Under the pieces are notes generated by a model, which was given only the letters and a program-made list of their open reading frames with translations, was not told where the DNA came from and did not search any database. From Allopusillimonas soli (GTDB lineage: Bacteria > Pseudomonadota > Gammaproteobacteria > Burkholderiales > Burkholderiaceae_B), in contig NZ_SDQC01000004.1 in NCBI RefSeq assembly GCF_004153445.1, forward strand, positions 248,001 to 312,000: 64,000 nt of DNA, in the 5' to 3' direction. Positions 36,209 to 47,150 of the stretch are shown here, piece by piece. Every line of letters starts with the position of its first letter. The first letter of the stretch is position 1. A program made the translations under genes and the position numbers.

Positions 36209-37764
36209 AAATCGGACTTACGAATATCTATTCGTTCCGCCCGCATGTGGAGCACCTGTATTATCTGTCACTGCTTCTGCGCCAAGCGGGGCACGAGGTG
36301 GCCTACCTGACATGCGACTCAAGCGTGGCAACTTGCTATCCAAGAATTCTGAAGAATACGGGCAGAGCGAGGGAATGCAGCAAATGTATGCTTGGCGGGG
36401 TTCGCAGCTATCCTGCGCGGGATATTACCTCTCTGTCTTCATCGCCACGAGGAAGCAGCCTGCCTCATGATGTTTTGCAGCAGCTGGCGCATTCCAGCGC
36501 CGCAACACTCACCCGTACCGAGTCTGCGCAGGACTATCATTTGCCCGAAGTCGCGAAAATCCGCGCGGAGCTTGAGGAACCCATCAATCAGGCATATCAG
36601 GCTGCCATGGCCTGGATAGAGCGCAAACAGCTTGATGCCGTGATTTGCTTTAACGGAAGAATGGATCTCACGCGTGGCATTACCTTTGCGTGCGAAAAGG
36701 CGGGTATTCCCTTCTTGACGCACGAGCGCACATGGTTTGGGGACGGATTGAGACTGATCCCGAATGAGAATTGCCTGTCGGTTCGTGCATTGAGCGAACT
36801 GGCGCGGGAATTTGATAATCGGCCACTGACCAGCCGGCAAGCCCGCATCGCCGGAAAGCTGATTGGCGACCGGTTTTTACAACGCAACTCCTTGGAATGG
36901 CGCCTGTACAACCGAAACCCCTTGCCCGCCGAGTGGCCGCTTCCCGACGCTGGTGCGCGGGTGCTTGTACTGCCAAGCAGCAAGAATGAGTTTGCGGGGC
37001 ACCCCGAATGGGTATCGGATTGGGCAGACAATACACATGCTCTGGATGACTTTTTTGACGCCTTTGGCATCGGCCCACGGCAAGTCGTGCTGCGCTGTCA
37101 TCCCAATTGGGGAGAGGCCATAGGAAAGGTAACAGGCGAGCGATCCAAGGCGCATTATTACAAATGGGCGTCGGACCGCGGCATACATTGCATCCGCAGT
37201 GAAGACAAAGCCAGTACTTACGATCTCATTCAGCAGGCCGATATCGTTGTCATGAATGGCGGCAGTTCCGCTGTGGAGGCGGGGGCCTGTGGAAAGCAGG
37301 TATTCTGTTTGGGGCCGGCAAGCTACCAGGCGGCCGGATTTCTGAAAACCATCATGACGCGGGAAGATCTTGCGCTGCCCGAGTTTCATGAGCCTTTGGA
37401 TCGGGAAGACGTCCTGCGGAAAACCCTGCGCTATGTATATCTCAGGTACGGCAGATTTGCCCAGTATGTTGAGTATGTCAGGGCCGAGAGTACAACGAAG
37501 TATGCTTATTATCGTGGCGCTGATCCGGATAGGCTGCTGTCGATGATGCAATCCAATAGAATTTATGCGGACGACCCGGTATTTGCTGATTCTCTGGACG
37601 ATGAGACCGAGGTTGTGTCTATGCTCAACGACAAGAACTGGGCTGCTCTTGCCGCGTATGTAAATCAGCGCCCTGATCTGGAGCCGCTGTATGTCGGCCG
37701 GCGCAAGGGATTGCGCTGGATCGACGATTTTCGCGCAAAGCTGCCGCGAGGAGACCGGTCATGA
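36205..37764 (+). CDS. Putative glycosyltransferase, capsule-polysaccharide (KpsS-like) type
   Basis: The 519-residue protein looks like a GT-B enzyme. An N-terminal nucleotide-fold half begins IGLTNIYSFRPHVEHLYYLSLLLRQAGHEV. A C-terminal half has VVLRCHPNWGEAIG and, near residue 340, TYDLIQQADIVVMNGGSSAVEAGACGKQVFCLG. The RCHPN and ADIVV-GGSSAVEA motifs recall the capsule polysaccharide biosynthesis family that includes KpsS-type enzymes using CMP-activated acidic sugars. No signal peptide or membrane helix is seen. It overlaps both neighbours by ATGA. A role in adding pseudaminic acid is an inference; the acceptor is unknown. Confidence 0.6.
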   Translation: MKIGLTNIYSFRPHVEHLYYLSLLLRQAGHEVAYLTCDSSVATCYPRILKNTGRARECSKCMLGGVRSYPARDITSLSSSPRGSSLPHDVLQQLAHSSAATLTRTESAQDYHLPEVAKIRAELEEPINQAYQAAMAWIERKQLDAVICFNGRMDLTRGITFACEKAGIPFLTHERTWFGDGLRLIPNENCLSVRALSELAREFDNRPLTSRQARIAGKLIGDRFLQRNSLEWRLYNRNPLPAEWPLPDAGARVLVLPSSKNEFAGHPEWVSDWADNTHALDDFFDAFGIGPRQVVLRCHPNWGEAIGKVTGERSKAHYYKWASDRGIHCIRSEDKASTYDLIQQADIVVMNGGSSAVEAGACGKQVFCLGPASYQAAGFLKTIMTREDLALPEFHEPLDREDVLRKTLRYVYLRYGRFAQYVEYVRAESTTKYAYYRGADPDRLLSMMQSNRIYADDPVFADSLDDETEVVSMLNDKNWAALAAYVNQRPDLEPLYVGRRKGLRWIDDFRAKLPRGDRS

Positions 37765-38555
37765 ATCAAGATGACAGGCCACTCGTTTCCATCGTCATGC
37801 CGGCGTATAACGCCGAGGACTTGATAGAACGCACGATCGATTCTGTGGTGAGTCAGTCCTACGGCAATTGGGAGTTGCTCGTTGTCGATGACTGTTCGAA
37901 GGATGGCACCAGAAGCGTGGTCGAACGCCTTGCCCAAAGCGATGGCCGCATACGGCTGGTTCCCCTGGAGCATAATAATGGCGCTCCCGCCGCACCGAGA
38001 AACATTGGAGTGAGTCTGGCGCGAGGGGAGTTTGTTGCGTTGTTGGACGCCGATGATCTGTGGCATCCGCGCAAGCTCGAGCTTCAGGTTCCAATACTGC
38101 GGGGCAGTTCGGCTCCCCTGTGCTGCACACAGATGACCGATTTTGTCGACGACAGCGATGTTGTTTATGCAGAGCCAGGCAGCGTCAGTACGGAACGCAT
38201 CACCTTTGAAAAGCAACGGCTCAAGAGCCGTATTCCAAATTCCAGTGTCCTGGCGCGACGAGATGTACTTGTCGCGGTTCCATTCAACGAGTCGCCGGCG
38301 TACAAGGCAGTAGAGGACTACGACTGTTCCCTCAGGATACTCAAGAGCTTTGGTGATGCGATAAAGATCAAATATCCGCTGCTTCGATACCGGAAGGTGG
38401 AAGGGCAGATTTCCGGTTCAAAATTAAAAATGCTCAGGCGGGTGTTCATGGTGCACAGAAACCTGCCTGAGAGCAATATTATTCTATCTTGCTTTTTTCT
38501 ATTCACTTATGTCGTGGGAAGCCTGTACTTCCGTCTCTGGAAGAAAAGCCTTTAA
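37761..38555 (+). CDS. GT2-family glycosyltransferase
   Basis: The 264-residue GT-A enzyme starts with VSIVMPAYNAEDLIERTIDSVVSQSYGNWELLVVDDCSKDGT. The metal-binding DxD motif is in GEFVALLDADDLWHPRKLELQ near residue 100. A later acidic VEDYDCSLRI region probably holds the catalytic base. It would add one sugar to the growing lipid-linked unit on the cytoplasmic face; neither donor nor linkage can be read. A hydrophobic C-terminal stretch (NIILSCFFLFTYVVGSLYF) suggests membrane attachment. It overlaps the KpsS-like gene by ATGA. Confidence 0.88.
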   Translation: MNQDDRPLVSIVMPAYNAEDLIERTIDSVVSQSYGNWELLVVDDCSKDGTRSVVERLAQSDGRIRLVPLEHNNGAPAAPRNIGVSLARGEFVALLDADDLWHPRKLELQVPILRGSSAPLCCTQMTDFVDDSDVVYAEPGSVSTERITFEKQRLKSRIPNSSVLARRDVLVAVPFNESPAYKAVEDYDCSLRILKSFGDAIKIKYPLLRYRKVEGQISGSKLKMLRRVFMVHRNLPESNIILSCFFLFTYVVGSLYFRLWKKSL

Positions 38556-38599
38556 CAGGGAATTGATCGCTGTCATCAGCCCGTTGTCTGGAATCAATT

Positions 38600-39520
38600 A
38601 TGGCCATTTCGCACATCATTCGTAATTTCCGCAAGCACCCTCGCTATACATTGATGCGCGCCGTAGCGCGCTTCGAGAACGTGCGCCAGCTCGTTACAGG
38701 TGCCCGCAGCCGCTTTCATGCAGGCGGCACTCGCCGGCTTTTGGCGGATTGTGAACAACGTATGGAGAAATCCATTTTCAAGGATGCCGATCTGCATCGG
38801 ATAGTCGCCGATCTTCAGCAGAACGGTGTGGCATTTGGTCTTCGATTGCCGGATGCCATGGTGGAGGATTTATGCGATTTCGCGCGCAATGAACCATGCT
38901 ATGCGTTCAGAAATCCCGATGCGGGCTTTTATCTGGCCGATCGAGAGAATGCGGAGGAAAGGCTGAACAAGCCTATCCTGCTGGCGCAGTACTTCAATAC
39001 CTCGGCTCGGAGCAGCGCCGTTGCCAGTTTGCGAGACGATCCTGCGCTTTTGTGGATAGCGGCGTCTTTTCTTGGCTCGATTCCCCGGTTTGTTGGGGCG
39101 AACATGTGGTGGACTTTCCCCGTAAATGCGTCTGATGAGGATCGCCACAAGCATGCACATTTTTTTCACCGCGACGTGGATGATTTTCGATTCTTCAAGT
39201 TTTTTTTCTATCTCACAGACGTGCCCGCGGGAGATGGCGGACATGTATGTGTCGCGACATCTCATAATGCACAGGAACTCGATATGAAACGCCTGCGGCG
39301 TTTCAGTGATGCAGAAGTGCTGGAGAGTTACGGTACGCAGAACGTCATCGAAATATCGGGCAAGGCTGGTACGGGGTTTGCCGAGAACACCTTGTGCATA
39401 CACAAGGGTAGAACACCCACCGATAGACCTCGCCTGCTGCTACAGCTTCAGTACGCGCTGTTCGATTACGGTGTCATGAACGACGAAAAGAACCAGCGCT
39501 CATTGAGAATGATCACGTGA
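38600..39520 (+). CDS. Phytanoyl-CoA dioxygenase-like Fe(II)/2-oxoglutarate oxygenase
   Basis: The 306-residue product has a jelly-roll PhyH-type pattern. His190 and Asp192 in HAHFFHRDVDDF form the HxD pair. His268 in CIHKGRTP is a candidate distal ligand, and Arg278 in RPRLLLQLQ lies ten residues later as expected for 2-oxoglutarate binding. Thus the metal and cosubstrate set appears intact. No signal peptide is seen, so it probably acts in the cytoplasm. It lies between a glycosyltransferase and the Wzx flippase, transcribed with both. Hydroxylation or another oxidation of a sugar, lipid carrier or precursor is inferred from context; the substrate is unknown. Confidence 0.7.
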   Translation: MAISHIIRNFRKHPRYTLMRAVARFENVRQLVTGARSRFHAGGTRRLLADCEQRMEKSIFKDADLHRIVADLQQNGVAFGLRLPDAMVEDLCDFARNEPCYAFRNPDAGFYLADRENAEERLNKPILLAQYFNTSARSSAVASLRDDPALLWIAASFLGSIPRFVGANMWWTFPVNASDEDRHKHAHFFHRDVDDFRFFKFFFYLTDVPAGDGGHVCVATSHNAQELDMKRLRRFSDAEVLESYGTQNVIEISGKAGTGFAENTLCIHKGRTPTDRPRLLLQLQYALFDYGVMNDEKNQRSLRMIT

Positions 39521-39536
39521 CCGTCCCGCCTTCCAG

Positions 39537-40820
39537 ATGCGACTAGGATCAACCAAGTTGAACCTGGAGCGCGCAAAGCGCCTGGGTTATGCCCCATTGC
39601 TGGCAATGGCGATGGGGTTCATGATGCTGCGCACACTCATTGTGGCGCACTTTCTCCCGCTAAATGAGTTTGCGAACTACAGCACAGGGCTTCTGATATC
39701 CGGCTCCTTTTGCATGTTGGCCTGCCTGGGCCTTCAGCCTCTTTTGCAGCGGGAAATGCCTGTCATGATGGTCCGTGGCCGCTTCAAAAGCTCCGCTGCG
39801 CTGTTGGCTCAGTGCATAGTCGTTGCCTCGGGTTGCGCCGCGCTTGCACTTGTACTTGCTTTCGCTGGAGTCAGGGCACCAAGTTTTCCGGTCCACGTTA
39901 CCCTGCTTGGGCTGATGCATGGCCTGTCGCAGCAGTGCTTCATAATCGCGACCATCGAAAGCCGGAGCCGATGGGAAACCATGCGCTACGCCTACCAGAA
40001 TCTTGCCCGAGGCTTGGCTGTCGTCATGATCAGTACGCTGCTGGCGGATTTCACCAGAGCGGCATATCCCATACTGGTGGCTGAGATTATTATCACGCTG
40101 TCGCTTGCCCAACTGATTCTGTGGAAGGCCTTCCGGAGAATCGGCTTTCGCTATATTTCAGCAATCCGGCTGGCTCTGAATCGCTTCAGGCGTGTGCAAT
40201 GGAAGGCGGCAGCCACGCTTTTGCTGATCAGTGTCATTACATTTGCGTTGCTGAACGTGGACCGGTGGGCAGCCAACCAGTTCCTGAGCTCAACCCGGTT
40301 TGCCTTATATTCATTCGCCGCTATCATACTTGTGATCAGTGGCGCTACTCAGGTACTTATCAATGCGTCGGCATATCCAATGCTGGCCAGAAGGTTTGCG
40401 GCCAATGGAGCCATGGCGGCGTTCAGAGTCAGCTGGAAGCTATCCGTAGGTTTGGGCGTTGCCGGTATCGTGGCATATGGGCCCGCCTACCTGGCATTGA
40501 CGGCTGGCACTCGCCTGCTGTATCCCCAATACGCTGAATCCGCTGGGCTGATGGCAATTTTTCTTGTGGTCGGGATACTGCGTATATCCGATTTCTGGTC
40601 CAGCTTTCTGGTCATCACGGGTCAGGAGTCCCGCTTGTTGTTGTTGAATGTACTTTCGGTGATCCTGGGCTTGACGACGTGGGTGGTATGGGCACAGCCA
40701 TGGCGTGATTCACCAAGCCCGATTGACGTGGCCATGCTCGCCCTGGTGCTGAATGTGTTCAGCTATCTGCTGGTTTCGACCACCGCATTCCGGTTTTGTC
40801 GTGGCAAAAACAAGGGCTGA
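39537..40820 (+). CDS. Wzx-type polysaccharide flippase
   Basis: The 427-residue protein has about twelve hydrophobic segments and the general layout of MOP-superfamily Wzx proteins. These flip lipid-linked repeat units across the inner membrane. The N-terminus (LLAMAMGFMMLRTLIVAHFLPLNEFANYSTGLLISG) follows the family pattern of a first helix and a short periplasmic loop ending in Y/N-S. Wzx sequences are divergent, so the call relies on topology and neighbours. The ATG at 39537 is 17 bp after the oxygenase stop, with no clear Shine-Dalgarno. Confidence 0.78.
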   Translation: MRLGSTKLNLERAKRLGYAPLLAMAMGFMMLRTLIVAHFLPLNEFANYSTGLLISGSFCMLACLGLQPLLQREMPVMMVRGRFKSSAALLAQCIVVASGCAALALVLAFAGVRAPSFPVHVTLLGLMHGLSQQCFIIATIESRSRWETMRYAYQNLARGLAVVMISTLLADFTRAAYPILVAEIIITLSLAQLILWKAFRRIGFRYISAIRLALNRFRRVQWKAAATLLLISVITFALLNVDRWAANQFLSSTRFALYSFAAIILVISGATQVLINASAYPMLARRFAANGAMAAFRVSWKLSVGLGVAGIVAYGPAYLALTAGTRLLYPQYAESAGLMAIFLVVGILRISDFWSSFLVITGQESRLLLLNVLSVILGLTTWVVWAQPWRDSPSPIDVAMLALVLNVFSYLLVSTTAFRFCRGKNKG

Positions 40821-40822
40821 CG

Positions 40823-41464
40823 ATGCAAATTTTGAGACGTTTCTTTTTATGGCGCTGGCTTGTGACGCTGGCTGGCATTGTTCGCTTTGGTGCGCGCATA
40901 CACCCGACGGCTGTGCTGCTGGGGAAATTCGGCCTGTACAAGATAGACCGCGGAGTCAAACTTGGGGCGAGGCTGGCCGCTTCCGTCAGCGGCAATGGAT
41001 GTATTCATTTTGGCGAGAGAGTCTGGATTGCCGCAGATGTGGAAATCAATACATCGACCGCTGTTTCCATCGGCCCGCAAACAACTGTACAACGCCACTG
41101 CACCCTTAATGGAACCGTGGACATCGGCGAGCAGTGCCTGCTTGCCCCGAATGTCTTTATTTCGTCTGGAACCCATATCTTCCAAGCCTGGCCCGAGCTT
41201 ACCATTCGGGAACAGGAGGCCAGGTATCGTTCCATGTCGCCTGGAGAACGGCCTCCGGGCTATGACGACAAGCCAGTTCGCATAGGCAGAGATTGCTGGC
41301 TGGGAGCCAATGCTGTAATACTGCCCGGCGTCTCGCTGGGTGAGGCCTGTGTGGTGGGCGCGAATAGTGTTGTCACAAAGTCCTTTCCGAGGGGTTCTGT
41401 GATCGCTGGAATACCCGCGAAGGTGATATCCAATCGCTTTCCCGATCTGAACGGCAACCTCTAG
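40823..41464 (+). CDS. Left-handed beta-helix O-acetyltransferase (WbbJ-like)
   Basis: The 213-residue protein has hexapeptide repeats over about residues 60-200. They include VWIAADVEINTSTAVSIGPQTTVQRHC and CWLGANAVILPGVSLGEACVVGANSVVTKSF. The family's catalytic histidine region is seen in SSGTHIFQ. It probably acetylates a sugar of the repeat unit using acetyl-CoA. I chose the ATG at 40823, two bases after the Wzx stop and behind AAGGG; an upstream TTG would overlap Wzx by 25 bp. The first 25 residues are hydrophobic and aromatic, perhaps a membrane-surface anchor. Confidence 0.82.
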   Translation: MQILRRFFLWRWLVTLAGIVRFGARIHPTAVLLGKFGLYKIDRGVKLGARLAASVSGNGCIHFGERVWIAADVEINTSTAVSIGPQTTVQRHCTLNGTVDIGEQCLLAPNVFISSGTHIFQAWPELTIREQEARYRSMSPGERPPGYDDKPVRIGRDCWLGANAVILPGVSLGEACVVGANSVVTKSFPRGSVIAGIPAKVISNRFPDLNGNL

Positions 41465-43502
<2,038 letters not shown>

Positions 43503-43519
<17 letters not shown>

Positions 43520-44615
43520 CTTGAAAGCGCAACAGGCCAGGATCAAAGACAAAATAGATGCCGGCATCCGACAGGTACTGACCCATGGCAAATACATTCT
43601 CGGCCCCGAGGTTTACGAGCTGGAGGAAAGGCTCGCGGCATACACCGGCGCGAGGTTCTGCATAAGCTGCGCCAATGGCACGGATGCGCTGCAGATTGCA
43701 CAGATGGCGCTTGGCGTGGGCCCAGGTGACGAAGTGATCACACCCGGGTTCACCTATATCGCTACGGCGGAAAGCGCCGCCTTACTGGGAGCAAGGCCGG
43801 TTTATGTGGATATCGATCCCCTTAGCTACAACCTGGATCCAGGCTTGTTGGAAGCGGCGATTACGCCACGCACCAAGGCCATTATTTCGGTTTCTCTGTT
43901 TGGCCAGTGCGCCGATTTTGATGCGATCAATGAGGTTGCCATGCGCCATCATATCGCTGTCATCGAGGACGGTGCACAGAGTTTTGGCGCTTCATACAAA
44001 GGGCGTAAGTCGTGCAACCTAAGCACCATCGCCACCACCAGCTTTTTTCCCAGCAAACCGCTTGGCTGCTACGGCGACGGCGGTGCGATTTTCACCAATG
44101 ACGAAGAGTTGGCCAGAGTGCTGCGGCAGATAGCACGGCACGGGCAGAGCAGGCGCTATCACCATGTCCGGGTTGGTGTAAACAGCCGCCTGGATACCTT
44201 GCAGGCGGCCATACTTCTACCCAAGCTGGAAATCCTTGACGACGAAATTGAGCGGCGACAAAGTGTGGCGCAGGCTTATGCACGACTGTTGCGCGATCAG
44301 GACGCGATTGTGACACCGCACATAAACGCGAACAATATCAGCGTCTTCGCCCAATACTCCCTTCAGATGGATGACAGAGACCACGTGCAGCAACGGCTTC
44401 ACGAGGCTGGCATACCAACGGCGGTTCATTATCCTGTTCCATTGAATCAGCAGCCCGCGGTCGCGTCGGCCATCCATTTGCCGGTTGGTGATGCTGTGGC
44501 GCAAAGAATAATAAGCTTGCCCATGCATCCGTACTTGCAAGAGGCGGATCAGGCACTGATTGCAGAACATGTCCTGTCAGGCCTATTTCTTGAAACCGCC
44601 AGTCGAGGGGATTGA
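43503..44615 (+). CDS. wlbC: UDP-2-acetamido-3-keto-glucuronate aminotransferase WlbC
   Basis: WlbC (WbpE-like) is a PLP enzyme of the DegT family that aminates the WlbA product at C3. In 370 residues it shows [62 protein letters not shown] contains the PLP Asp, and the catalytic lysine lies in [20 protein letters not shown] near residue 185. AGGA lies 8 bp before the ATG at 43503, supporting this start over the longer open frame. The last three bases before the WlbB stop lie within its first codons. Confidence 0.92.
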
Positions 44616-44684
44616 AAAACAAGTCCGCCGGCGACATGCAGAACTTGCTTGCAGGTATGGGCGAGGCAAAGGTCAAGGTTCGTC

Positions 44685-45284
44685 ATGATGATAAAACGCC
44701 TTTTTGATGTGCTCATGGCATCAGTGCTTCTGGTGATATTGAGTCCCGTCATGGCCATCGTGGCGGTTTGCATCCGCTGCAGCATCGGTTCGCCAATACT
44801 GTTCATGCAGGTTCGGCCTGGAAAGGATAGTCGTCCATTCAAGATGGTTAAGTTTCGCACCATGCGTATCTGCCACGACAGGAATGGCCAGCTTTTGCCG
44901 GACGATGAAAGGATGACTTCCGTCGGCGAGATGCTTCGCGCTGCCAGCCTCGATGAATTGCCTGAGTTGTGGAATGTGCTGAAGGGAGAGATGAGCCTTG
45001 TCGGGCCGCGGCCGTTGCTCATGGAATATCTTCCACTGTACGACGCAGCACAGGCCCGGCGTCACGAAGTAAGGCCTGGCATAACGGGCTGGGCTCAGGT
45101 CAATGGGCGTAATGCGTTGGGGTGGGAAGATAAGTTTCGCCTGGATGTATGGTACGTCGACAACAGAAGTATGTGGCTGGATCTGAAAATCTGTGTCATG
45201 ACAGTGATCAAGGTGATCAGCCGGTGCGAAGTCAATCAGCCAGGCCAAGCGACGATGTCGAGGTTCACAGGGAAAAGCTCATGA
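44685..45284 (+). CDS. Short-form phosphoglycosyl transferase (PglC/WlbG-like)
   Basis: The 199-residue monotopic enzyme moves a sugar 1-phosphate from UDP-sugar to undecaprenyl phosphate. One re-entrant N-terminal helix (IKRLFDVLMASVLLVILSPVMAIVAV) is followed by [53 protein letters not shown] carries the catalytic Asp-Glu pair. It has no four-helix domain, unlike the enzyme at 31310-32584. AAGG at 8-10 bp precedes the ATG at 44685. It overlaps the next gene by ATGA. Order with the following acetyltransferase, aminotransferase and dehydratase is pglC-D-E-F-like; Bordetella WlbG is the family alternative. Confidence 0.9.
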   Translation: MMIKRLFDVLMASVLLVILSPVMAIVAVCIRCSIGSPILFMQVRPGKDSRPFKMVKFRTMRICHDRNGQLLPDDERMTSVGEMLRAASLDELPELWNVLKGEMSLVGPRPLLMEYLPLYDAAQARRHEVRPGITGWAQVNGRNALGWEDKFRLDVWYVDNRSMWLDLKICVMTVIKVISRCEVNQPGQATMSRFTGKSS

Positions 45285-45913
45285 AGCAACTTGCCATCCT
45301 GGGAGCGAGCGGGCACGGAAAGGTGGTCGCTGACACAGCGGAGCTTGCTGGATGGGAGCGTTGCGTGTTCTTTGATGATCAATGGCCAGGCAAAGTGCTC
45401 AATGGCGCTTGGCCGGTCATGGGCAACACGGAAAGCCTGGTTCGGGCATTGGACCGGTACGACGGCATTGTCGTGGCTGTTGGCGACAATGCGATCCGCA
45501 AGAGACTTATTGACCGGCTGATGCAATGCGGCGCCAGGATGGCTACCGTCATCCATCCGCATGCAATGGTCAGCCGCCATGCGAGCGTTGGATCTGGAAC
45601 TGTAATTTTCGCGCTCGCCGTCGTGAACTGCGGCGCTGATCTGGGAATCGGTGTCATTTTGAATACGGCATGCTCGGTAGACCATGATTGCATCCTGGCT
45701 GACTGCGTGCACGTCAGTCCCGGTGCGCGCCTTGCGGGGAGTGTCACTATCGGAGAGGGAAGCTGGGTCGGTATTGGCGCCAGTCTCAAGCAGGGTGTTG
45801 CCGTGGGACGCAGATCCGTCATAGCCGCGGGGGCGGTGGTAATTGGTGATGTCGGTGACGATTCGTGTGTTGCGGGTGTACCTGCGCGAAATTTAGGAAT
45901 CGAGAATGCTTAA
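45281..45913 (+). CDS. PglD-like UDP-4-amino-sugar acetyltransferase
   Basis: The 210-residue protein has the two-part PglD/NeuD layout: an N-terminal Rossmann-like half (LAILGASGHGKVVADTAELAGW) and a C-terminal left-handed beta-helix. The catalytic histidine is probably in CSVDHDCILADCVHVSPGARLAGSV, like the His of PglD. The last coils are AVGRRSVIAAGAVVIGDVGDDSCVAGVPARNL. It would acetylate the C4 amino group of the sugar made by the next two genes' enzymes, consistent with a UDP-N,N'-diacetylbacillosamine-type product. It overlaps the transferase upstream and the aminotransferase downstream. Confidence 0.87.
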   Translation: MKQLAILGASGHGKVVADTAELAGWERCVFFDDQWPGKVLNGAWPVMGNTESLVRALDRYDGIVVAVGDNAIRKRLIDRLMQCGARMATVIHPHAMVSRHASVGSGTVIFALAVVNCGADLGIGVILNTACSVDHDCILADCVHVSPGARLAGSVTIGEGSWVGIGASLKQGVAVGRRSVIAAGAVVIGDVGDDSCVAGVPARNLGIENA

Positions 45914-47081
45914 TACAGGATTTTCCCCGTGGCCTTCCTTTACGGCTGAAGAGGCCGATGCGGTGCGGGAAGTGCTTCTGTCAAATAGAGTCAGTTACTG
46001 GACGGGACAGGTAAGCAGGGCGTTCGAACGAGAGTATGCATCCTGGGCTGGAGCCGATTATGCCGTTGCATTGAGCAATGGCACCGTGGCTATTGATGCT
46101 GCATTGTGTGCCCTGCGCATCGGTCAGGGTGACGAGGTCATCGTCACCTCCCGAACTTTTCTCGCCTCGGCATCCTGCATCGTCAACAGCGGTGCAACGC
46201 CTGTGTTTGTGGACGTTGACAGGAACAGCCAGAACATTTCCGCGGAGACCATCGAGCCTGCCATCACGCCTAAAACCAAAGCAATTCTGGCTGTGCACCT
46301 TGCCGGCTGGCCTTGTGAAATGGATGACATGATGGCACTGGCTCAACAGCACAATCTGGCAATAATTGAAGACTGTGCTCAGGCTCACGGCGCGTTATAC
46401 AAAGGTCGGCCGGTCGGTGGCTTCGGCCAGATCGGCGCTTGGTCTTTCTGTCAGGACAAGATCATGACGACAGGCGGTGAAGGGGGGATGGTCACGACCA
46501 ATGATGAGGCGTTATGGCGTGCGATGTGGGCCTACAAAGATCATGGAAAATCATGGGCTGCCGTCTATGAGACGGAGCATGGGCCGGGCTTCCGATGGTT
46601 GCACGAGACGTTCGGCACCAATGGGCGCATGATCGAGATGCAGGCTGCTATTGGCCGCATACAACTCAGGCGGATGCCTGAATGGCACAGGGTCAGGCTG
46701 ATGAATGCCAATAGCATATGGGCCGCCGCACGCGCGCTGACGGGTTTGCGCGTACCCGATATACCTTCTCACGTAGAGCACGCGGCGTACAAGTGCTATG
46801 TGTTCGTTCGCCCTTCTCGGCTGAAAGACGGATGGACGAGGGACAGAGTGATGGCTGAAACTAATGCTGCGGGCGTTCCAGTCTATTCGGGTTCGTGTTC
46901 CGAGGTCTATCTGGAAAAAGCCTTTGCGCATACACCATACAGGCCCCCCGAGCCGCTGCCTGTCGCGCGTGAGTTGGGTGAAACCAGCCTGATGTTTCTG
47001 GTGCATCCGACATTATCGACCGAGGAGATATCGCGCACATGCTCGGTACTGACCGATGTCATGAAGAGGGCGACGGCCTGA
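45906..47081 (+). CDS. DegT/DnrJ/EryC1-family sugar aminotransferase (PglE/WlbF-like)
   Basis: The 391-residue PLP enzyme aminates a 4-keto-6-deoxy sugar nucleotide. It shows SPWPSFTAEEADAVREVLLSNRVSYWTGQ, VIVTSRTFLASASCIVNSGATPVFVDVD and LAIIEDCAQAHGALYKGRPVGGFGQIGAWSFCQDKIMTTGGEGGM. The lysine in CQDKIM (near residue 186) is the PLP base. It resembles Bordetella WlbF and PglE. It overlaps the acetyltransferase gene by 8 bp. Its substrate would be the product of the dehydratase encoded next. Whether the final sugar has the gluco (bacillosamine) or galacto (FucNAc4N) configuration is unresolved. Confidence 0.88.
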   Translation: MLNTGFSPWPSFTAEEADAVREVLLSNRVSYWTGQVSRAFEREYASWAGADYAVALSNGTVAIDAALCALRIGQGDEVIVTSRTFLASASCIVNSGATPVFVDVDRNSQNISAETIEPAITPKTKAILAVHLAGWPCEMDDMMALAQQHNLAIIEDCAQAHGALYKGRPVGGFGQIGAWSFCQDKIMTTGGEGGMVTTNDEALWRAMWAYKDHGKSWAAVYETEHGPGFRWLHETFGTNGRMIEMQAAIGRIQLRRMPEWHRVRLMNANSIWAAARALTGLRVPDIPSHVEHAAYKCYVFVRPSRLKDGWTRDRVMAETNAAGVPVYSGSCSEVYLEKAFAHTPYRPPEPLPVARELGETSLMFLVHPTLSTEEISRTCSVLTDVMKRATA

Positions 47082-47150
47082 CCATGCGTTCCCGTATGGG
47101 CTGACGCCGGCAGTTAAATGCAAATGACGCTCAACAGGAAGTAGGTCGCT

